A DNA stretch of 64,000 nt from Arthrobacter sp. ISL-72 (GTDB lineage: Bacteria; Actinomycetota; Actinomycetes; Actinomycetales; Micrococcaceae), in contig NZ_JAGGPP010000008.1 of NCBI RefSeq assembly GCF_018613755.1, positions 310,001 through 374,000 of the forward strand, in the 5' to 3' direction. This document shows positions 58,369 through 64,000 of the stretch, in pieces. The notes below the pieces were generated by a model, which made no database searches, was not told the DNA's origin, and was given only the letters and a program-made list of their open reading frames with translations. A program made the position numbers and the translations under genes. How positions within the stretch are numbered: position 1 is the stretch's first letter; each line of letters begins with the position of its first letter.

Positions 58369-60198
58369 GTGAGAGAAGCAAGCACTGAACTGCTCGTGGA
58401 GCTGGAGCAGGACAGCAACGTCACCGACCTGCTGCTCGCCCGGCACGCCGAGGACCCGTCCCACGCCGTCTACGCCCGTAAAGGCCCCAACGGCTGGGTC
58501 GACGTCCCCGCCGGAAAATTCCTGGAGAAGGTCAGGGCACTGGCCAAGGGGCTGATCGCAGGAGGCCTCGCTCCGGGCGACACCGTCGCAGTGATGTCGG
58601 GCACCAGGTACGAATGGACCCTGGTGGACTTCGCCATCTGGTTCGCCGGCGGAGTGAGTGTTCCGGTGTACGAGACCTCTTCCGCAAGCCAGGTCGAGTG
58701 GATCCTGCACGACTCCGGCGCCCGCAGGGTGTTCGTGGAGGATCCCGCCAAGGCGGAGCTCGTCGCCGGCGTCCTGGCCCACTCCGAACTTCTCGGGGAG
58801 GCCGTGGTGACAGTTACCAGGATGGACGACGACGGCGTCGCACCCAACCTTGCGAGCCTCGCCGCCGCCGGCGCCGGCGTCACCGACGCCGAGCTGGAAC
58901 GGCACCGCGGCACCGCGACGCTGGCCGATGTGGCCTCGCTGGTTTACACCTCCGGTACCACTGGCAAGCCCAAGGGCTGCGAGATAACGCATGGCAACTT
59001 TGCCCTGGTGGCCGTGAACATCGTGGAGTTCCTGCCTGAGCTGCTGCGGCAGGAGGGCGCCAGGACGCTGATGTTCCTTCCCCTTGCCCACGTTCTGGCC
59101 CGCGCCGTGCAGGTAGTGTGCCTGAGCGCGGGGGCCAAGCTGGGCCATACCCTCGGTGCTGCCGAACTGCTGGAGGATCTGGCCACGTTCAAACCCACGT
59201 TCCTGCTGGTGGTGCCCAGGATCTTCGAGAAGGTCTACGCGGGTGCCGGCCACAAAGCTGCTTTGACAGGCAAGGAACGGCTCTTCGCCGCCGCTTCCGC
59301 CGTGGCCGTCGACTACTCGAAGGCCCTCGACGCCGCCGCGCGCGGCCAGGGAGCCGGGCCGGGCTTTATGCTCCGCGCCAAGCACGCCGTCTTTGACCGC
59401 CTGCTCTACCCGAAGCTCCGCCAGGCCTTCGGCGGACGGGTCCGGTACACGGTCTCCGGCGCCAGCCCGCTGAGCTCCAGCCATGCCCACTTCTTCCGCG
59501 GCGCAGGCATCCCTGTCCTGGAGGGTTACGGTCTTACCGAAACGACCGCTCCCTGCACCGTCAACACGCCGTCGCGGACCAAGGTGGGAACAGTGGGAAT
59601 TCCGGTGCCCGGCACCATCGTCCGGGTGGCGGATGACGGTGAGGTCCTGGTCAAGGGCATCGGCGTCTTCAAGGGCTATCATGCCAACGAGGCAGCAAAC
59701 GCGGAAGCGTTCGTGGACGGCTTCTTCCGCACGGGAGACCTCGGTTCACTGGATGAAGACGGCTTCCTCGCCATTACCGGCCGCAAGAAGGATCTCCTGG
59801 TTACCGCCGGGGGCAAGAACGTGGCACCCGGACCGCTTGAGGAAAAGATCCGGGAGCACCCGCTGGTGGCTCAGGCTGTGGTGGTGGGCGACGGGCGGCC
59901 GTTCGTCTCGGCACTGGTCAATCTTGATCCCGAAGGCCTGGAAAACTGGTGCTCGGCCCAAGGGATTCCCGCACTGGGCGTTGCTGAAGCCACCTCGGAC
60001 GCGCGTGTCCGGACGGCCGTACAGGGCGCGGTCGACCAGGCCAACCTGCTGGTGTCGAAGGCTGAGTCGATCCGCAGCTTCGTTCTGCTCGATGCTGATT
60101 TCACGGTTGAATCGGGATACCTGACGCCGTCGCTGAAACTCAAGAGGGCCGCCGTCGTCCGCGACTTCGAGGCCCACATCAACGGGCTGTACAGCTAG
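58369..60198 (+). CDS. Long-chain fatty-acid CoA ligase (AMP-binding)
   Basis: 609 aa. GTG 58369 has GGAG 8-10 bp upstream. AMP-binding loop LVYTSGTTGKPKGCEITHG, GYGLTETTAPCTVN, RTGDLGSLDEDGFLAITGRKKD and the C-terminal Lys in LTPSLKLKR. Length and spacing match FadD15-type bacterial long-chain acyl-CoA synthetases. It activates fatty acids with ATP and CoA at the membrane. Co-orientation with pmt (128 bp gap) does not prove an operon. Confidence 0.92.
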   Translation: MREASTELLVELEQDSNVTDLLLARHAEDPSHAVYARKGPNGWVDVPAGKFLEKVRALAKGLIAGGLAPGDTVAVMSGTRYEWTLVDFAIWFAGGVSVPVYETSSASQVEWILHDSGARRVFVEDPAKAELVAGVLAHSELLGEAVVTVTRMDDDGVAPNLASLAAAGAGVTDAELERHRGTATLADVASLVYTSGTTGKPKGCEITHGNFALVAVNIVEFLPELLRQEGARTLMFLPLAHVLARAVQVVCLSAGAKLGHTLGAAELLEDLATFKPTFLLVVPRIFEKVYAGAGHKAALTGKERLFAAASAVAVDYSKALDAAARGQGAGPGFMLRAKHAVFDRLLYPKLRQAFGGRVRYTVSGASPLSSSHAHFFRGAGIPVLEGYGLTETTAPCTVNTPSRTKVGTVGIPVPGTIVRVADDGEVLVKGIGVFKGYHANEAANAEAFVDGFFRTGDLGSLDEDGFLAITGRKKDLLVTAGGKNVAPGPLEEKIREHPLVAQAVVVGDGRPFVSALVNLDPEGLENWCSAQGIPALGVAEATSDARVRTAVQGAVDQANLLVSKAESIRSFVLLDADFTVESGYLTPSLKLKRAAVVRDFEAHINGLYS

Positions 60199-60218
60199 CG
60201 GCTGTACAGCCGGCAACA

Positions 60219-60254
60219 GCACAGGCGACCGGCATGCTTGCCGGTCGCCTGTGC
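60219..60254. terminator. Bidirectional terminator
   Basis: Perfect 16-bp stem GCACAGGCGACCGGCA / TGCCGGTCGCCTGTGC with loop TGCT, between convergent genes, 20 bp after the CoA ligase stop and 22 bp from the membrane protein stop. Confidence 0.88.
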
Positions 60255-60276
60255 ATTCGGGAGTCAGCTCCCTGGC

Positions 60277-61509
60277 CTACACCACTGCGGTGCTGCCCTT
60301 GGCGGTGCCTTCCTCCGGCGTCCCTTCCTTGGCCGCCCCTTCCTTGGCAACGCCGCGGCGCTTCCTGGTGGGCCAGGTAAGGACCAGGGTGACGACCGCG
60401 GCGATCAGGACCAGGGCCGCGATGGCGATGCCGGCGTCAACCCAGAACTGTCCCGGGAAGAGCCGGATGAGGGTGTCGTCCAGGGCGAACGTCCAGGTTC
60501 CGCTTGCGAAGAAGATCCGGTGGAACTCGGTGAAGAACTGCTGCCAGCCAAGTGCCGCCAGCGTGCCGAGCCCAAGAATGATGACGAGGGTAACGATAGA
60601 GCCGGCGAAAAGGCCACGGCGGACGCCGCCGGTGCTGCGCCGCCGCAGGTAGATGATGGCGATGATGCCCAGCAGGATCAGCAGGGCACCGCCGGCGAAG
60701 GCTGACAGGATAACCAGTTTGACGTCAGCCATGTGGCTGACTTCGCCGTCCTGGAAGAGCGCGTCGCCGCTGCGGTTGACGAGCTCGCCGAGATACCGCG
60801 GGCCGGACCAGTTGCTGAGGTAGTCCACCGCATAGGACCCATAGGTCATGCGGTCATCGGTGCTGAAGCCGTAGCCGTCGCCGGGGAAACCGGGACGGTT
60901 GTACTCCACCCACAGAAACAACGGACTTGTGACGGCCCGCACGGCGAGGACCAGGAGGATAACGGGGTAAAAGGCGGCAAGCAGGACCTGCATGACGCGG
61001 GGCAGGACCGGCTTGGTGTTGGCAGCAAGCTCACGCTCGGCGTTGCGGCGCTCCACCTCATCCTGCGGCGGGCGCACCTGCAGGGCGGAGGTGGGCAGCG
61101 GTTCGCGGAAGTGCGTGCCCCTCCCCTGCGGCTCGGGAGTGGAAGGCCCGACGGCGGCCTCTGCAGCCTTGCGGTCCGCGCGGCTTTCGGCCTGCGTAGA
61201 GCCGGTTTGGGTAGATCCTGCTTGGCTAGATCCCGGCTGGGTGGATCCCGTCTGCGTGGATCCCGGCTGGGTGGATCCTGTCTGGGTGGATCCGGTTTGG
61301 CGCGCAGGGGTGCCGGCGGACGCTGCCGGCTGGTCCTTGCCTGCGTCAGGGGAGGTGCCTCCGGCCGGAGCTGCTCCCCTGGCCGTTGCCCCTGCGCCTG
61401 TCGCCGCGGCGGCGGGCTTCATCCAGTCGAACGCGGGTTCGTCAGTGTCGCCGGCCGGATCCAGGTGTGGATCCTGCCGGTTCGGCGGGGTGGGAGTTTT
61501 CTCAGTCAC
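60277..61509 (-). CDS. TIGR01906/DUF1461-family integral membrane protein with repeat-rich N terminus
   Basis: 410 aa. The first 170 residues are disordered and carry repeated QTGSTQ / QPGSTQ pentapeptides. Then a helix (VMQVLLAAFYPVILLVLAVRAV), an external region with YNRPGFPGDGYGFSTDDRM, three more helices, and HRIFFASGTWTFALDDTLIRL before the last pair, which is the family signature. A second low-complexity patch (AKEGAAKEGTPEEG) ends the protein. Function unknown. Upstream neighbour on this strand is the SpoIIM-like gene. Confidence 0.85.
   Translation of the reverse strand: MTEKTPTPPNRQDPHLDPAGDTDEPAFDWMKPAAAATGAGATARGAAPAGGTSPDAGKDQPAASAGTPARQTGSTQTGSTQPGSTQTGSTQPGSSQAGSTQTGSTQAESRADRKAAEAAVGPSTPEPQGRGTHFREPLPTSALQVRPPQDEVERRNAERELAANTKPVLPRVMQVLLAAFYPVILLVLAVRAVTSPLFLWVEYNRPGFPGDGYGFSTDDRMTYGSYAVDYLSNWSGPRYLGELVNRSGDALFQDGEVSHMADVKLVILSAFAGGALLILLGIIAIIYLRRRSTGGVRRGLFAGSIVTLVIILGLGTLAALGWQQFFTEFHRIFFASGTWTFALDDTLIRLFPGQFWVDAGIAIAALVLIAAVVTLVLTWPTRKRRGVAKEGAAKEGTPEEGTAKGSTAVV
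61194..61302 (-). repeat. In-frame 15-bp tandem repeats in the DUF1461 gene
   Basis: About seven units close to CTGGGTGGATCCCGT run through this interval (plus-strand view), encoding the GSTQP/GSTQT repeats. The 15-bp period keeps the frame, so unit number can vary without breaking the protein. Confidence 0.75.
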
Positions 61510-61630
61510 TAAGTTTCACTTCCGTAGGCGTCCGCATTGCCGGGTACCGCCAGGCAACGCTACTTATCTCCAGATGAGCCTACCGTCAGGCACTGTGTGG
61601 CGGCAGGTGCCACCCCGTTCCCCATCGCAT

Positions 61631-62623
61631 TCAGGCAGCCAGCTCGGTGTACCCGGCATCGGCGCTGTCCAGGTCGCCGCTTGCCCCGGAGCGGTAGGCC
61701 CGCCTGCCCCAGACCAGCACATAGGTCCAGTAGACGGCGAGGACGGCCGCACCGATGCTGATCTTGGCCCAGACGGGAAGAATGCTGGGCGTCACGAAGG
61801 CCTCTACCAGGCCGGAGACAAACAGCACCAGGACGAGTCCAAGCGCCACGGTGATCAGCGAGCGTCCTTCTGCCGCCACCGCGCGGGCCCTGGTTCGGGG
61901 CCCCGGCGACACCAGCGCCCAGAAGATCTTCAGGCCGGCCGCACAGGCGATGAATACGGCCGTGAGTTCCATCAGCCCGTGGGGCAGGATGTAGCTGAAG
62001 AAGACATCGGACTTTCCGACCGCCGCGAAGACTCCCGCAGCAACCCCCAGGCCCTGGGCGTTGCCAAAAAGGATCATCGGAACCCAGAATCCGGTAATGC
62101 CCAGGGCCACCGCCTGCGCCGCAATCCAGGCGTTGTTGGTCCACACGGCACCGGCGAAGGAGGCTGCCGGGTTTTCCGAGTAGTAGTCAATGAAATCCTG
62201 CTCGACGTACTGCCTGATGGTGGCGTCGGAGCCGAGGGCGCGGAGCGCGTCGGGGGAGGTCGCGATCCACAGCGCGTAGGCGGCCGCCACCAGGCAGAAC
62301 GCCAGGCCGCACCAGACCGTCAGCCAGCGGATCCGGTAGAACGCTGCCGGCAGTGCCACAACGAAGAACCGGGCCAAGTCGTCCATGAAGTTGGACCTCG
62401 CCCCGGTGAAACGCGTACGCGCCTGGGCCAGCGTGGCCGACAGTGTCGCGGACAGTCCGCTTTCGGGCGCCACGGAGCGAATCAGGGAAAGGTGCGAGGA
62501 CGTGGCCTGGTAGAGGCGCAGCAGCTCATCGGCTTCGTTTCCGTTCAGCCGCCGTTTGTACGCCAGCACGTAGAGCCGGGCCCATCTGTCTCCGTTGACC
62601 GCGGAGAACGCATCCATGTCCAC
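61631..62623 (-). CDS. SpoIIM-family (DUF95) membrane protein
   Basis: 330 aa. A helical cytosolic N-terminal part of about 100 residues is followed by five or six helices; GNAQGLGVAAG and the HGLMELTAVFIACAAGLKI segment (ILPHGLxE) are the SpoIIM/DUF95 signature. In non-sporulating actinobacteria it usually pairs with an RDD protein, here divergently encoded 36-78 bp away. In sporulators SpoIIM acts with peptidoglycan hydrolases; the role here is unknown. Confidence 0.88.
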   Translation of the reverse strand: MDMDAFSAVNGDRWARLYVLAYKRRLNGNEADELLRLYQATSSHLSLIRSVAPESGLSATLSATLAQARTRFTGARSNFMDDLARFFVVALPAAFYRIRWLTVWCGLAFCLVAAAYALWIATSPDALRALGSDATIRQYVEQDFIDYYSENPAASFAGAVWTNNAWIAAQAVALGITGFWVPMILFGNAQGLGVAAGVFAAVGKSDVFFSYILPHGLMELTAVFIACAAGLKIFWALVSPGPRTRARAVAAEGRSLITVALGLVLVLFVSGLVEAFVTPSILPVWAKISIGAAVLAVYWTYVLVWGRRAYRSGASGDLDSADAGYTELAA

Positions 62624-62701
62624 GGCACTACCCTAGCCCCAGCGTGCCCGGATTAGACTGTGAGCGTCCGTAGACGGCGTGTAGGGAACGGGGACCCCGG
62701 C

Positions 62702-63511
62702 TTGAGTTCAATCATCACAGGTGAAGCGGTTGTCCTGGAGCTCCGGCCGGCGTCGTTCGGCGCCCGGGCGCTGGGCCTGGCTTTGGACGTCGTGGCCCAC
62801 GTGCTCCTCCTCATAGTGATGATCACGGTCATTGCCTCTGCCTACAGAGACCTGGACGGGGCCGCGGCGCGCACCCTGGTCCTGGTCAGCGTGGTCTTCT
62901 GCTTCGTGATCCTCCCGGTGGCGGTGGAGACCCTCACCCGCGGCCTCTCGCTGGGCAAGCTGGCGGCCGGGCTCCGCATCGTGCGGGACGACGGCGGGGC
63001 CATCCGGTTCCGCCACGCGGTAATCCGCGGCCTGATCGGTTTCCTGGAGATCTACCTGACGTTCGGCGGCCTGGCCATCGCCGTCGCGCTGTTCAACGAC
63101 AAGTCCAGGCGGCTCGGCGATATTGTCGCCGGAACCTACTCCCTCCGGCGCCGCGTGCCGGCAGAACCCCCGTTTGTCCCGTTCGTTCCGCCGCACCTGA
63201 GGTCCTGGGCCGCCTTGGCGGATATCGGCCGGATTCCGGACGCCGTCGCCCGCCGCTCCTCGCAGTTCATCCGCCAGGCAGAACGCATGTCGCCGCCGTC
63301 GCGCGCCGCAATGGCAGCGTCGCTGGCCACAGAAGTTTCAGCATGCGTCGCCCCGCCGCCACCGGCCGCCACCGGCCCGGAAGAGTACTTGGCAGCAGTC
63401 CTCGTGGAGCGCCGCGAGCGGGAACTGGCCAGGCTGACCCGGGCGCGGGCACGCAGCACTGGGGTAGGGGAACGGCTGAACCGCCTCCCCTACGGCCGGG
63501 ACACCGCGTAA
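62702..63511 (+). CDS. RDD-family membrane protein
   Basis: About 269 aa from TTG 62702 (MSSIITGEAVVLELRPASFG), with GGGGAC about 7 bp upstream; the frame starts earlier at GTG 62660. RDD features: RPASFGARALGLALDVVAHV, first helix pair, then LSLGKLAAGLRIV and FNDKSRRLGDIVAGTYSLRRR. The last 110 residues are cytosolic and basic. RDD proteins include ion antiporters and proteins of unknown role; it pairs with the SpoIIM-like gene. Confidence 0.88.
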   Translation: MSSIITGEAVVLELRPASFGARALGLALDVVAHVLLLIVMITVIASAYRDLDGAAARTLVLVSVVFCFVILPVAVETLTRGLSLGKLAAGLRIVRDDGGAIRFRHAVIRGLIGFLEIYLTFGGLAIAVALFNDKSRRLGDIVAGTYSLRRRVPAEPPFVPFVPPHLRSWAALADIGRIPDAVARRSSQFIRQAERMSPPSRAAMAASLATEVSACVAPPPPAATGPEEYLAAVLVERRERELARLTRARARSTGVGERLNRLPYGRDTA

Positions 63512-63559
63512 CCCACTGCCTGAGGCGCTGCCTTAGCCACTACCGCTCAGGCCGCAGGA

Positions 63560-64000
63560 CTACCGCTTGGCGTACTGTGCCCAAGGAATGTTCCAGTCGC
63601 CGTAGCCCTCAAGCGGCTCCACTGGCGGTGCGCCGGTGTTGAGGGTCTGAACGACGTCGCCGGTCTTCATGTTGTTGAAGAACCAGGCCGCGTCCGCGGG
63701 CAGCAGCCCGACGCAGCCATGTGAGACATTGGCGTTGCCGACGTAGCTCCAGGCCGATTCGAGGGCCTGGTGGACGTAGACTCCCGACGAGGTGAGCCTG
63801 TTGGCGTATTCCACGGTCAACGGCGGGTAGTACCCCTTGTCGCCGGGTTTGAGGCCGATGCTTCCGGCGTTGAATTTGGAATGGCGTTCCTGCTCCATGA
63901 TCACGGCGTATCCGGTGGGCGACAGCCATTCGGCATCCCCCAGGGTCACGGGTGCCGTCTTCACCAGCTGGCCGTCGAAATAGACGTTCATGGTCTTGGT
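63560..64000 (-). CDS. L,D-transpeptidase (YkuD) catalytic domain, 5' end outside window
   Basis: The frame runs past base 64000 (TKTMNVYFDGQLVK), so only the last 147 residues are seen. YVHQALESAWS and NVSHGCVGLLPADAAWFF (SHGCxxL, catalytic Cys) are the YkuD signature. The enzyme forms 3-3 cross-links in peptidoglycan or attaches proteins to the wall, using a meso-diaminopimelate or lysine stem donor. N-terminal Ig-like or signal parts lie beyond the window. Stop at 63560, 48 bp from the convergent RDD gene. Confidence 0.9.
   Translation of the reverse strand, partial: TKTMNVYFDGQLVKTAPVTLGDAEWLSPTGYAVIMEQERHSKFNAGSIGLKPGDKGYYPPLTVEYANRLTSSGVYVHQALESAWSYVGNANVSHGCVGLLPADAAWFFNNMKTGDVVQTLNTGAPPVEPLEGYGDWNIPWAQYAKR

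Noticed and set aside
1..64000. CRISPR array
   Set aside because: The only regular repeats are short tandem units of 15-18 bp without spacers; no cas genes are present.

Overview
The window looks like the chromosome of a high-GC actinobacterium of the Micrococcaceae (Arthrobacter / Pseudarthrobacter type). This rests on protein style, GTG and TTG starts, GC-rich hairpin terminators, and a housekeeping order (pmt-rsmI, tatD-rpfB-rsmA-ispE, glmU-prs-rplY-pth) that also occurs in Mycobacterium. No database search was possible, so the genus is an inference.

Layout. (1) 1-2504: the 3' end of a secreted malectin-domain protein, then a decayed IS256-family element with both inverted repeats, holding an internally deleted IS21 remnant and a small membrane-protein gene. 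(2) 2505-36684: an accessory block with six very large LuxR-family ATPases (LAL type, about 860-930 aa). It also encodes an envelope/exopolysaccharide pathway: undecaprenyl-phosphate sugar transferase, processive GT2 synthase, two NodB-type deacetylase-like proteins (one with SLH anchors, one with metal-site residues missing), UDP-sugar dehydrogenase, epimerase, a GH18-like hydrolase and two paralogous lipoproteins. sufS-sufU and a small excisionase/BldC-like HTH gene lie inside this block. (3) 36917-64000: core genes pth, rplY, prs, glmU, tRNA-Gln, TetR, ABC-F, ispE, rsmA, rpfB, tatD, a moxR-DUF58-transglutaminase operon, an aldehyde dehydrogenase, rsmI, pmt, an acyl-CoA synthetase, membrane proteins and an L,D-transpeptidase.

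Main discovery. Seven promoters in the accessory block carry the same 19-bp element. Read toward the gene it is roughly AAAGWCGAGTAG-nnn-CTAC, with nine positions invariant in all seven. A -10-like hexamer, usually TAnnnT, begins 25 or 26 bp downstream in every case. All seven face a minus-strand gene: LAL1, the sugar-transferase unit, a 45-aa membrane protein (apparently leaderless), LAL2, the deacetylase-like/GT2 pair, the UDP-sugar operon, and LAL4-LAL3. The geometry is that of a class II activator site near -43. I infer that one or more of the LAL proteins bind it and that the six regulators and the polysaccharide genes form one regulon. The LAL6-LAL5 operon lacks the element, so it could sit at the top of the circuit; LAL5 lacks the Walker A lysine.

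How the genes may work together (inference): the sugar transferase starts a lipid-linked glycan, the dehydrogenase and epimerase supply uronic-type UDP-sugars, the GT2 enzyme extends or makes a beta-linked polymer, the deacetylases and GH18-like protein trim an amino-sugar polymer outside the cell, and the lipoproteins may bind it. LAL ATPases would integrate signals and set expression of all of these.
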